Part shown: positions 11,686-22,700 of the stretch, in pieces | Layout of the letters: each line of letters starts with the position of its first letter | Numbering within the stretch: position 1 is the stretch's first letter | Source of the DNA: Armillaria gallica | Lineage: Eukaryota > Basidiomycota > Agaricomycetes > Agaricales > Physalacriaceae | NCBI GenBank assembly: GCA_037576215.1 | Contig: JBANDB010000013.1 | Coordinates: forward strand, 1,488,001 to 1,552,000 | DNA: 64,000 nucleotides | Reading direction: 5' to 3' | The notes under the pieces: generated by a model | What the model saw: the letters and a program-made list of their open reading frames with translations, nothing else | The model's database searches: none | What the model was told of the DNA's origin: nothing | Program-made: the position numbers and the translations under genes

Positions 11686-14656
11686 AGGTAGGCGACATCC
11701 ATTGTTCGCCTAGATCACGTGGTGTGACCATTGATGTGACACGGATGTCCAAATTGAGCGAACAAAATGCTCGACGAGGAATAGAGACTGCTGCAGGCAC
11801 AATATCACAGATATAAAAAATACAAGTTGTTAAGAACATGTCCAGGTAGTTCAGAATGAAAGGGATTTAAAAACGGCTTCGAATTCATAGAGTAATTAAT
11901 GCATTTTCACAAAGTAAGTGCAGTTATATAATATTTTCCTTCTCCAGTTCTTCAAGAATGCTATCTGGTAGCACCCGATGCCCTCTATAGCGCCTGGCTG
12001 CCCAAGCAGCTTGTCTACCATTCAGCCCATGTGCATAGGCATCCATAAATCGAAGGGAACGGTTGACAAATCTAGGGATGAGGATGTTAGCTGCTATTTC
12101 CAACCATTTGAGTTATCAGAGAGCCTACCGACGCATGCTAACAATAGGAATCTCTCCTAATGCAGCTAGTGCATTTTTCTCAAGTGTGTCTTCCCGGGAG
12201 GATTCAGGGTTAAGTCGGTACAGCCACTTTGCATAGCCCCAACACTGCTCAATTGGGTTAAGCTCACAATGGAATTTCAGCAGGAAGATGACCTGGACAC
12301 CGCGTGCTTCACAGGTGACCTCGAGGAATGATTTTATGTTTGCAAAGTCCGGCTGATTGAATAATATGCGACGGCAACAGCAGTCCTCAGCAGGTGATGC
12401 ACATTTGAAACCTTTGCATTCTGCCTTTTTTGTCTTGATATATTCCGTAGAAAAGCCACGCTCCTGAAGGATAGTTGCCATTCCCTTGAAGACACCAGCA
12501 CGAGGGTGATCCTCAGGGAAGTAAAGAGGCTGAGGGGCATCATTGAATGTAGCATCCTTCATTTGAATTTTGACTTTCTCATAGGAACCATCATGTTTGT
12601 GAATCGGCTTCCCGTGGTCATCACGTAGTGTGACATTGACTAGCCAGTTTTTTCCTGGAGGAGGGGTGTTCCTTGGCATTTTACGAGCTGACATCTCGTC
12701 ATCTGCACGCTTTTTATGAGTTGTAGCGTTATCATAAATGAAGACATGCTCAATGTCATCACCGAAGTCTGAAAGGATGTCCATGGCCTCATTGGCCTGT
12801 GCAATGATGTCGTCCTGTGGTGAAATACCCGTCCCGGTTCTTTCCTGGCTTCATCACTTAGCGTGCACTTCCCTTGCCATCAGCTGACTGTAACCAGCCA
12901 AAGTCAGCTGAGAAGAAATCCGCAATCATAAGAGAAGCACCCTCTCCCTTGCGGTATGGCTTTGCCAGTTCCGCAATATGATACCAAGATTTCCTTCTTC
13001 GATCATGGGCGTAGAAGATGGACTCGTCGTGAAACCAGAGAACAATACGCTTGCCATCAGGGCGAACCCCATCAATTGGCTTTCCATCCTTGTCAAAGAT
13101 CTGCATCCTATGCCGAAGTTCTTTGATTTTGGGAATGAATACTTTGTCACGGTCCCATACCACATCCGCACGCTCATGCCCATCAACATATTGACCCTTC
13201 TTTGCTTCCTGCCAACGATAACCTAATGCATGAAGATATCGCTGTGCGCAAGGAGATCTTCTTTGTTATCCCATGCTTCTCCTTTATGTCAGGGCATGCC
13301 AGAAATAGCACAACCTTCGCAGCTGTGATATCCTTTCCTAGCTCTTGGAGATACAAATTAATGTCTTGGGCTAGGTCCTTGTTAACGAGCATAGTTTGGT
13401 TCCAGTTTCCATATGGATTCAGAGGGAGAAGGGTGCGATTGGATATACAATTACAGACCAATTTGCGAAGGATCCGAGCACAGTATGTGCCACGTAGCAA
13501 GGTAACTGCGGCCTGAAGCGATGAAGCCGCCTACTTCTCATAAGTCATGGATCTTGGGTCCGTATACAGGGCCAACAAAGACTGCATTCCCTCCATCCGG
13601 ACCCTCTGAAATGGATCCATATCCACTATTTTATGTCCTTTTCCCTTGTCTCTTGGTGGGTATAAAGTATCATGCAGATCCTTCAATGCTGCCAAAGCCA
13701 CAGTGATGGATGGTGCCTCCTGCAACTTCCCATCTCTCCGTGATGCAGTAGAGAAAGCATCCTCGAAGGGGTTTACTTCAGTGACAGGGGTGGGAGGGGG
13801 AGCACGTGTTCCAATAGGCAGTGCGATCTCGATCTCAATGTCTTCCGTATCAGTTTCATCCCCATCTGAACTAGCGGAATCATCCAGCATTGTGCCTTTG
13901 TTCCCAGAACAGAAAGCAAGAACCGATTCATTATCTTCTTCAATGACAACTTTATGCGATGGCCGGCTTGGCTTTGATAGCACATAATTATGGTAGGAAT
14001 GAGTTGGGGCACCGTGAGGGACATCGAGAGATGAAGGATTTGCATCAAAATGGCCATGGCAGACATTGGCAGGCAATGGAACATTAGCCTGATTGTGCAC
14101 AAGCGGCATAGTGAAGAATTCATCATCATTTGGTGCCGGATCAAGATCTATTGACATCAAAGATGATCCTTCATGTATGGAATCATTATCCTAGCATGCC
14201 TCAGTGAATTTCCGAGTGATCAGAGGTAAATCATATGCACATTTTCCTTATTGTCAAGTTTCCTTCTCTTTTTCTGGGGAGACAACTGCTCTATTGTCCG
14301 CTTTACTCCAGTTTTTAGGGCTGCCACAGCTTTTGCAACATTTGATATTCGTTTTAGGAGGTGTTTTGGCTTTCGAGCCATGCTGAGGAAGCCAGGTGAC
14401 GTGTCTCGACGTGTATATTGATGTGAAAATGGGTGCAGGAACTCCAGATCCGTTAATTACTCCTTTTGTGTGAAGTTGTAGGCTAATTTCCTACTGGGAC
14501 TAAACTTTATAGCTTTTAATGCACAATTTATATTTTTTACTTTGAAGATATCTATATGAGGAAGAAAGATATTTAACTTTTTCTTCAAGAGTCGCCCAAT
14601 TTGGTCATGTCACAAAATATCACATGATCTAGGCGAACAATGGATGTCGTCTACCT
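11686..14656. mobile_element. Tc1/mariner-like DNA transposon, TA duplication
   Basis: Terminal inverted repeats start AGGTAGGCGACATCCATTG at 11686 and end with the complement (AGGTAGACGAC on the other strand) at 14656. They agree over about 35 bp with few changes. TA flanks both ends (11684-11685 and 14657-14658), as expected for the Tc1/mariner (IS630) superfamily. It carries a decayed transposase on the minus strand and sits inside the Gypsy-2 LTR, so it inserted after that element. Confidence 0.9.
12125..14160 (-). pseudogene. Tc1-like DDE transposase, broken
   Basis: Catalyses cut-and-paste transposition at TA. The N-terminal part starts near 14160 (MSIDLDPAPND) and includes an acidic region. 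The DDE core follows: first Asp in WFHDESIFYAHD (about 13020), second in IYDNATTHKKR (about 12730), Glu in ELNPIEQCWGYAKW (about 12240). The gene is in four pieces (14160-13531, 13500-13183, 13163-12858, 12784-12125) separated by stops and frameshifts, for example at 12858-12784. The catalytic residues are still visible, but no full-length protein can be made. The family is common in mushroom-forming fungi, from memory of the family. Confidence 0.85.
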
Positions 14657-14886
14657 TAGAACCGAATGAACAGTATATAAGTAGTATAGCTCTCAGCCAT
14701 GTACCCTAGCTTCGAGCTAAGTTAATACATACTGGACTTATCCTCTCTACCTTCTTGCTACGTGTTTACCACTTGCACTCATGGTCTGCGAGTATTGCCG
14801 CCCCTAGCGTCCTGTCCGAAGTGTGAGACAACATTGGGTTTACACTTACTTGTTCCACCCAAGTCCAGGCATAACAGTCTTCATCG

Positions 14887-15430
14887 TCATTGCCGGTGCT
14901 GAATGCTCATTCCCGTGCTATGCTTGCAGATGGCACCTGATCTCGGGTGATTGGCCCTGATGTCAATGCCTGGGATGCTGGGTAGAGGGATCGGTGGGAA
15001 TGATACCAGTCTTGAGGTAATGGATGGCAGAGTATCATCGTTGTAGTTCATGGTGGTTGTGAGGGGTTGCCACTTGAGTGCTGCATGCAGCACTGCCTCA
15101 TGTAAGGACTTATGCGCAAGGTGGGGGTGAAATGATGGCTATCTAGGGCTCTTGGGGCCACCGGATGCACCAAAAGTAGCTACAATAGACTAATAAGTAC
15201 TAGTACAAATGAAATATACCTCTGATTTTGCACGCCAATCCCAAACTGATTGGTGCACCGTGCTGGTGTGGTAGGATGTACAAGGAACCAGATGGAGGAT
15301 GAAGCAAAGTCTGGCTGGTAGCATATTTGGCTCTATTATTTGTGAAAGACAATTATTGCTATAAAAGGAGCATTGTTTGTTGCTATTGAATTCTAAGGTA
15401 AAACTTAAAATGCAGGGTCCTAGTTCAAAA
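14887..15430 (-). pseudogene. Relic of a multi-exon gene, family shared with 59270-59600
   Basis: Unrecognised. On the minus strand an exon-like piece ends near 15220 (WDWRAKSE) and is followed by a short intron (GTATAT..TTGTAG). The next exon starts ATFGASGGPKSP and runs to a MNYNDDTLPS segment. The relic at 59270-59600 has the same exon order and matching text (YLGVPRAP, YNDAG). A stop follows PKSPR. Probably the 3' end of an old transposon or multicopy host gene. Confidence 0.4.
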
Positions 15431-15440
15431 TGTAGCACAA

Positions 15441-16852
15441 AAGAACAAATCCTTGTAAACTCGGACTTGTAATGAGGATGGTCACATGTAAAATTGAAAA
15501 TTTTAATAGATTTTTCACCAAGTCTTTTGGCTTTAATCTGCCATATTAGGCTTCAATAAATCACTTGGAAAGGTCAAATTCGCCAAAGACATCTGTTTTT
15601 GGCAATTTGACTGAGTCCTGTTATTGGTTCTGATGACATCACTCAAGTGGCACTTCTTTGGCAACTTCCCGAATATAAATTCATCTTATTTTCAGCCTAG
15701 TAGGGGTACATATCTCTTGGCACAGTCATATTTTGAACAACCCGATGACATGGCTTCTCAAAATCAACAATATTTAGTCAAAATCTGACCCCAGACCAGG
15801 AAATGTATGGGGTACCAGAGAGGAGATTCCTGAAAATAGCTATGGGTTATGGGGTATGGGTTATGGCACCAATTTCCCTGCAAACGAGGTCGGTGGAACC
15901 AAAAATCTATGGGGTATGGGAGAGTATGGGTTAAGAGAGGTATGGGTTAGGAGGGAGGCGACTGTATAACACTGCAACACAGCATGCCATTTCCACTCTT
16001 CCACTGACCCCATCATGTCTGCTTGCGAATTTATTTCCAGATTTAATGGGATACTACTAACATCATGATAGATCTCAATGAGTTAGAGGGATGTACCAGA
16101 TAGAATGCACACCTGCATCAGGTCTGTTTTTTCACGTGACACTGAGGAAGACACAAACTTGAAGAAGCTCCTTCAAGAGATAGAGATATACTTCCAAAAA
16201 CTGCACCAGGCCACATAGTTGGACTAAGGATGCACTGTCAATACCTCGCTTGAGAACACTCTGCTACTGACCATGACCAAGAAGGCATTCATCCGAAATC
16301 CATTCTGCTCGATTCAGACTGTATGTGGTCTTTCTGTCGATTCTTAGTTCCCTATATTGAATTCTCCGAACACAGCAGATGCAAAAGTGTCGGCCATTGA
16401 AATCATCCGTACCACAACCGGTTACCAAGTTAAAAGATGATGTACATCCGATATGAGTTTGCTCTATGGATGCTGTGTCGTTCTCATCACTTCCACTGCG
16501 AAGGCACCACCTGTACATGAGATACGTTCGGAGGAGTTACCAAGGTCATACACTTGGACGACCTCTCCCTGAGGCACAGATTCAGTTTTGGTAAAAGTAG
16601 GAAAGCATATGAAGTTGTTGTGGAGGTGTTTCAACAACATTTTCCTGCATTTATTTCCCAAAAACAAGGCATCAGGGCCAGGTACTGACAAATTAGAGAA
16701 TTCTCAGAGACATCTTTGCTTTTGTTCCAAACATTTTTGGCTAGTTCCCAGCCATCAATGACCCTTTGTCCGATGTACATCACCTTTCTTGATCCGAAGT
16801 GTAATTAAAATATCCCAATTTTCCAACCCTTGTGCTCATCCCAATGTCGTAG
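15441..16852. other. No gene seen; AT-rich non-coding DNA
   Basis: Only short unconvincing ORFs. It contains a G-rich repeat (15807-15962) and the sequence leading to metacaspase A, where upstream exons of that gene may be hidden but were not recognised. Confidence 0.5.
15807..15962 (+). repeat. G-rich TATGGGGTA/TATGGGTTA repeat
   Basis: At least seven variants of TATGGG followed by GTA, TTA or GAG occur in about 155 bp, irregularly spaced. The G runs of 3-4 could form G-quadruplexes. The units are related to, but not the same as, the fungal telomere repeat TTAGGG. Confidence 0.6.
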
Positions 16853-17759
16853 GCCCTGCACCATGTTAATGCATCTCAATTTGAGGCCGTTCTCATCAGA
16901 ATCAACGCATACGAGAGTTGCCCCTTACACAGTTGCGTATTGAATGCATCACTAATTAAAAAGTTCCTCATCAACGACCTCAGCATGCTGAAAGAGTGTA
17001 TTCAATGCCTCTTCAGATCCCACAATCCCATCCCTGACGATCCCCTAACACCTTCCTGTGCCAATATCATAAACACTCTCTACAGTCTCATTCACAATGA
17101 TAAAATCCAGTCTGGTGACAATATAGTCATTTATTATGCCAGACATGGTGCGAGCTATTATTGTTCAGACCATTTCAACACAGAGGAATCTGGATGTAGC
17201 ATGGATTTCTGTTCCATCGAAGCTCTGTGCCCCGTTGATCGCGATTCCATAGATGCCAATGGGCTTCCAATACCTGACATCAGTGACCGAGAGCTCAACA
17301 CTCTTTTCACAGAAATATCCTGTGTCAAGGGGCATAACATCACATTCATCGTAGACTGTTGCCACGCTAGCAGTTTTGACCATGGGGCCTCCGGCTTAGG
17401 AATACGGACCATCCCCATAACAGTTCATGCTTCACTCACCGATATGTTGTGTGCAGCAGATGAAGGGCTACAACATTTACCATCCTATATCTCTGTTTCA
17501 TCAGAGGATTGGAAGCCAAATATGGGATCTCATGTGATCCTGGCAGCGTGTAGGGATTACCAGTTGGTGAAGGAGACTGTAGGAAAGGACAGATGCGGCA
17601 GGGTGTTTACAAGCACACTTGTTTCGTGTTCTAAGGTCGGGTGCCTGGAAGAAGGAAACAATGTATGTTGGACTCACCAAGCTTCTGAATCAGTCTTTTT
17701 CTCAGACTCCAGTCATTGCTGGGGATCATAAGCATGAGCAGCTGTGGTATCAGAGATAA
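16853..17759 (+). pseudogene. Metacaspase-like gene A (caspase exon), damaged
   Basis: Caspase-fold cysteine peptidase domain (clan CD). The exon starts after an acceptor (GTCGTAG) and opens with a version of the family start (AVLIRINAYES). The catalytic Cys motif VDCCHA is intact (17354-17365). The catalytic His motif reads YYARHGASYYC where intact copies have YYAGHGSSYYC; a single CpG transition explains Gly to Arg. An extra T near 17622 shifts the frame, and the family ending (LLNQSFSQTPV..LWYQ) follows in another frame to TAA at 17757. Earlier exons were not found. Sequence is CpG-poor compared with copies D and E. Confidence 0.85.
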
Positions 17760-18467
17760 AAGTTAAGCAGCTCTTTCCATGTACTCTAAGTGCTCCAAGG
17801 GGGACATTAATGTTAATGTTCAGTACTGCAGTCTTGGAACAATCATGCTTAATCCAATCATGGTACTTTCTGAAACCTGCCTTGTGGTTGCGGAGGTACC
17901 GGACCGGACCCAACGTTCCTACGTGACTGTATGATACAAATGAAGTACTATGCTTTGAATGTGATTACATAGTTCGATCTTCTGGTCTTCTCTTGATGTG
18001 GGCACACTGCATGTCTGTCCTCATGTCCTGTCCTGCCGCCACCTGTGGCAATGATATTATGGTTGCTGGAGCTTTGTCTGGTGTCTCACTAGTTCTGGTG
18101 GTGTGTAGAGGCTATTAGCATCATGGATACCATCAGGTTTTTTGACTCGCTCGTGTTCTGACATTGGTTAGCTGAAAGAAGGGAGCAACATTGTTATGCT
18201 GAACTCAGCAAGCATCGGTTGTACGTGTTTCCTGACTTCATTCATGGCTGAGGACCACAAATGAGGCCACATAATCATATCACATGGATATGGGTGCCAT
18301 GTGAATAATCAGCTACATAGTAGAATCATATGATATCAAGTACATACACTGTGTCTTTGTAAATGTTTAGTGTGAACAGCACATTCCAAATGTACTACTA
18401 AGTACAGTCTATCAAAGTAAATAGATAGTAATCAATGACCGATGGCTGCCTTATCTGTGCAACACAA
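17760..18467. other. No gene seen
   Basis: Non-coding spacer between the convergent metacaspases A and B/C. No repeat or RNA gene recognised. Confidence 0.5.
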
Positions 18468-19029
18468 TTATACACTTGCAGGATACCAAAGGTGGTCGTG
18501 TTCATGGTCCCCAGCAATGACTGGAGTCTGGGAGTATGAGTGGTTAAGAAGATTGGTGAGTTCAACATATGTAGTTTCCTTCTTCCAAGCATTCAACCTC
18601 AGGATGCTAACAAGTGTCTTGGTAAGAACCCCATGATATCCCTTCATTCCCAAAATCTCCATCGCAGATTGATAATCCCTACATGCCGCCAGAATTATGT
18701 GGGAACCCATATCTGGCTTCCAATCCTTCGATAGAACAGATTGATAGTAAGGGAAGCTCTTCAACCTTTCATCTGCAGCATGTAACATGTCGTCCGCATT
18801 GGTACGATCAGAACTGTATATCAAGTGTTGTCTTGTTCCAGTTTCCAATGTCCTGCTCATGCCGCTAGAATGACAGCAATCTGTGATAAATGTGATTTTA
18901 TGCCCTTGACATGAGATATCTCTGTGAAAAGAGTGTTAAGCTCTCGGTTGCTGATATAGGGAACCCAATGTCCATGGGAGTCTAAAGTGTCATGGTCGAT
19001 GGGGCACAAAGCTTCAATGGGACAGAGAT

Positions 19030-22000
19030 TGGGGAGCTGCAACGCCTGTTAGGGCAATATTGCTTGTCCATGTTTGTCAGGACCATTACAAAGAGTGAAA
19101 GTGAAGCTGCAAGATTACAACATGTCACTTCATCTTTTGACCTAGATTAGTAGTGGTATATTCCTATCTGATGGATACTTTGGTTTTGTACTTGGCAGAA
19201 ATAGAATTTTTTTTCTGCATTATCATAATCATGAGTGAAGTTTTGGTATGCCTATAGAAAATCCAACATTTTCCTAGGCCATTCCTGAGAGACCTTTGAT
19301 CTGAGTAAATTATGTCTATGTTGCAAGAGGAAAGAAGAAGATCCTCACTCCCAATCATGTCTACAAAATTCCATCACAATCATCTCTTGAATTCATGTGA
19401 CACTTGTGTGACAAAGACAGACCAACTGGGCCGCAGACGTGCTCATATTCCTCTGACACGCTCGCTTCACTGATTATTTGTGTTCTCACTCTCAAACATC
19501 CTCCAAAGCCATTCTATTCATCAGGAAGGAACATTACCAGCATTTCAAAGCCCTACACTGCAAAAAATCCATGTATTAATCATTATGGTCTGAGAGTACA
19601 AATGCAAGAAGAAAACTCGCAGTACTTTACAGCAAGAAAGCATTCAGAAGGCGCTAGCAATAAAATCAGCATCACACAATAAAGAGAACATCCCTCTTTC
19701 CATGCCCGACATACCATTTGACCCCCAAATCGAAGTTCAGCAGCTAAAAGAAGTAAATGCTCATCTGAAGAAGAAAATTCAGATTGAGCATCAGCGAGGG
19801 CATTGTCATGACAAGAAGACAGAGAAGCTTGCCATAGAATTGAAGGAGATGAAAGAGAATTGATTACCAGGCCTGGAGAGAGAATTAGAAAAGGTGAAGA
19901 GCGAGGTGGCATATGCAAGGAATGAGGTGAAAAGACTATACGAGACTGCAAAAACACATGAGCAAAGGATGCAAGACTTTCAATGGAGACTTTGAGATTG
20001 CACTGGGGAGATGCATGCATTGAAAAAGAAATGCAATTGTGCAGCAGTCACTCTTGCACGAGCGGTCGAACGAACAAGAAACCAGACACTGAAGAATTCA
20101 AGGACATTTACTATCATTCAGAAGGGCATATACACAGCTCAAGCATGGGTGATAGTGTGTTTTCTTGTGAGCAATGGATGCAATAAGAAGAAGGTCGGAC
20201 AGGTTATTCAAGCAGTAGGCGCAATGATGGGGATCAAGGTGACCCACAGGATGAGCCAGTGAACAGTGCAGTGCTGCATCACAGAGGGAGGAATTGCTGC
20301 AAAAATTCAGGCAGCAGATGAAATGTCAAACACCAATAGTACGTATCATGATATAGCCTCTGCAAAGTAAACTAACTTATATCTACTATTAGATTTGACA
20401 TTCAGCAGTGATGGAACAACGCACAAACATACCAATTACAAATCTGGACCGTGGCAATGCGAACATCTGAAGGGGATGCCCCAAAGCTGCATACACTTGG
20501 TGTTGATTCATCCGTTGATCATACAAGTGAAACACAGCTAAAAGGCCTCCAGTTGTGGCTTGATGAATGTGCAGACTTGTTTAATGCAAGCCCATTGGCC
20601 CTGAGAAAGCAAACCTCATTCAGACGGGAAGAATTCATTACCAAATTGCATAGAATGAATGGGAATCATGCAGCTGACCAGAAGAAAGACCATGCTCTGC
20701 TGCATGCCTGGAAGAGAGACATTCACAACCAACAGTTAGGAGAGAAACATATTGCGAAGCTTCCTGTTGATAAGCTGATAATTCTTTTGATGGCTGAGAA
20801 GGAAAAAAAGATTGATGAGCTTGGAGGAATTGTGGTATGGGAGAGCCTTACACCATTGGATCGACTATGCCACAATAAAGAAATTCTCCTCGATCTCTCA
20901 CGTGAGCTTGGCAGTCAGGAGTATGAAATACTACCCAAGCCAGAGAAGCGAAAGTTTGACTTATTCTTATGGGGCAGGTGCTGCATGCACAAAGATCTCA
21001 ACACTGTTAAAGGAGGAGATAAGGCTATGTCAGAGTTTTGGAAGAACTCTGATCTTACCCCACCAGTTCTCCTTGCGAACAAGGACAATGCAGCCATATT
21101 AGCTTCGGCTAGACCTGGGAGTGAACCATCTGCTGCCAAAATCCACGCTGAGAAGGTTTCAGGACGTGGAGGCATAAAAACAACTATGCTAGGAGGGCTG
21201 TTATTCCACCATAAGGACAATAAAAAGGGACAACAAGATACCTTTTCGTGGTTCTTTTCCCAGTGGTTGGGTCGAGAGGTTGCATATCCAGGAACTAGCA
21301 GTACACGCTATCAGTCCAACTGTGATGGCGCAGAGTTCATCCTTCTTCACTGAGACCTATTGATTGAGTTCATGGACCACGTCTGTCATAACAAAGAAAA
21401 GGCGGGGCTCACGAATCTTGAAAACAACTTCCTCACTGCAATTAAGGACTCTCCAACCATCACCGAACTCCTGATGCTCCTTGCCTACAGCCTAGTCTTC
21501 AGTCATCCCTACATGCAATATGTTCATGGACCAGGCATAAGCGAAGTTAACTTCCTGGAGCTAGGCCCCCTTCATCAAAAAATAACTCAGCATTACGAAA
21601 AGATCATTGTGGATCCTGATCTGGTTATTGGACCCAACACAACATATGCAACAGGAACATTTGATGGTAAACCATGGCACAACGAAAACACGTTCAAGGT
21701 TGTGCAAGAGTGGGTACCTAAAATCCCGTACTTCCACGAAATTTTCATTGCCTTTATGAAGGGATGTCTGGTGACATGGATCAGATTCACATCAGAATTT
21801 GAAGCAGGAGGAATGATTGATGGACTCACTGCTGAAGAAAGGGAAGCCGCATGGATGCCTGCAACCAATGATGTGAATGAAGGTGCCCTTGGGACACTAC
21901 AAATCACGATGCGAAGGAAGCCACATCTAACACTGCACCAGTTCAACATGCACTTTATGTTTAATTGAAATGAAACTCAGGAATGGATGGACAAAGAACT

Positions 22001-22700
22001 CACTGAAGAAGACCATGCCTATATTCGTCAAATGGCCTGAGATCTGGACAAAAGCAGACCAGAACTGAAGCGAAAATCAGAACAAGTCAGTGCAGACGAT
22101 ACAACAGTGGATGCAAAGCGAGCAAAGATACGAGAACAGCAGCAGAAGAAGAAGAAAATAGTAGAAAACCTCTGTAATATTGTCCTTGTGCTGGAAGAGG
22201 ATAAGATTCAGAGGCTTGGTGTCAAAGCCATCAAGAAGAAGCTTGATGTCTACTGTCACTACGACTCTGCTGTGCCAATCAAAGCACGACTGAATAAAAC
22301 AGGACCAGAAGGCCAAAGAGAATGAGTTGATGCACTTCTGGGGGCTATAGAATGAATGAGGGCATCTGGACTAACAGACCCAAGGCCACAATATGGCAGA
22401 AACACCTCCAAAAGTTTTGAAGGAACATCCAGTGCTGTAGGGGGTGATTATATCTATATTTCAGAAGAAGAGGAAGAGGAAGACAACTGATTATGCTAAT
22501 GGTGGAGGCTATAGTTTGCTACATACATAAATTTGATCATTTCAATGTCTTCAAGGGTAGATTCAAGGATTCTGTCACAAAATTTTGAGGCAGAGAAGAG
22601 AGTAATCGATGAGTCATCGCTGATCGATGGCTGGTTTCACATTTTGTGTGGCTGTGCACTTAGTCAGCAGCCACGGACTGTACAGGCAATGTGGTTCCCC
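19030..22700 (+). mobile_element. 3.67-kb DNA transposon of unclassified family, 8-bp target duplication
   Basis: The flanks carry the direct repeat ACAGAGAT (19022-19029 and 22701-22708). The left end reads TGGGGAGCTGCAACGCCTGT and the right end, on the other strand, GGGGAACCACATTGCCTGT, an imperfect inverted repeat differing mostly by transitions. Removing the element restores the metacaspase B/C exon exactly at the DLC/PIE junction. It encodes one large gene (below). The TIR does not match the hAT consensus (CAGNG). Confidence 0.85.
19702..22490 (+). pseudogene. Putative transposase of the 3.67-kb element, eight in-frame TGA
   Basis: The gene begins near 19702 with a coiled-coil N-terminus (Glu/Lys-rich), then a region ending in ITEGGIAAKIQAADEM. 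An intron (about 20340-20391, GTACGT..TTAG) follows, then LTFSSDGTTHKHTNY, CCMHKDLNTVKGG (about 20975), NKDNAA, FQ/YQSNCDGAEF, LDLGPLH-like LELGPLHQKI, FTSEFEAGG and PATNDVNEGALG. It ends with a Lys-rich helix and acidic tail at 22488. I remember this architecture as a multicopy Agaricomycete family with no named superfamily. The conserved acidic residues (SDGTTH, HKD, NEGALG) suggest an RNase-H-like DDE/D core, which is inference. Internal stops are all TGA (19861, 19993, 20260, 21351, 21966, 22038, 22323, 22353), plus one frameshift near 20445. Confidence 0.75.

Larger units (their letters stand above)
11511..14876 (+). repeat. Gypsy-2 3' LTR, interrupted by a Tc1-like transposon
   Basis: The LTR begins TGTTACAATT at 11511 with a run of TCTTA repeats and resumes after the transposon at 14659. 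That second part has a TATA box (TATATAAG at 14674), the sequence AGCTTCGAGCTAA (14708-14720) matching the self-priming segment of the Gypsy-3 LTR except for one CpG/TpG change, and an end at ATAACA (14876). Without the insert it is about 390 bp. The 5' LTR is not in the window, so target duplications cannot be checked. Confidence 0.75.

Noticed and set aside
12978..13987. Plus-strand ORFs within the Tc1 element
   Set aside because: Antisense to the transposase.
15807..15962. Interstitial telomere
   Set aside because: Units are TATGGGK, not TTAGGG, and irregular.
19583..20020. 145-codon minus-strand ORF
   Set aside because: Shadow of the coiled-coil N-terminus of the transposon gene on the other strand.
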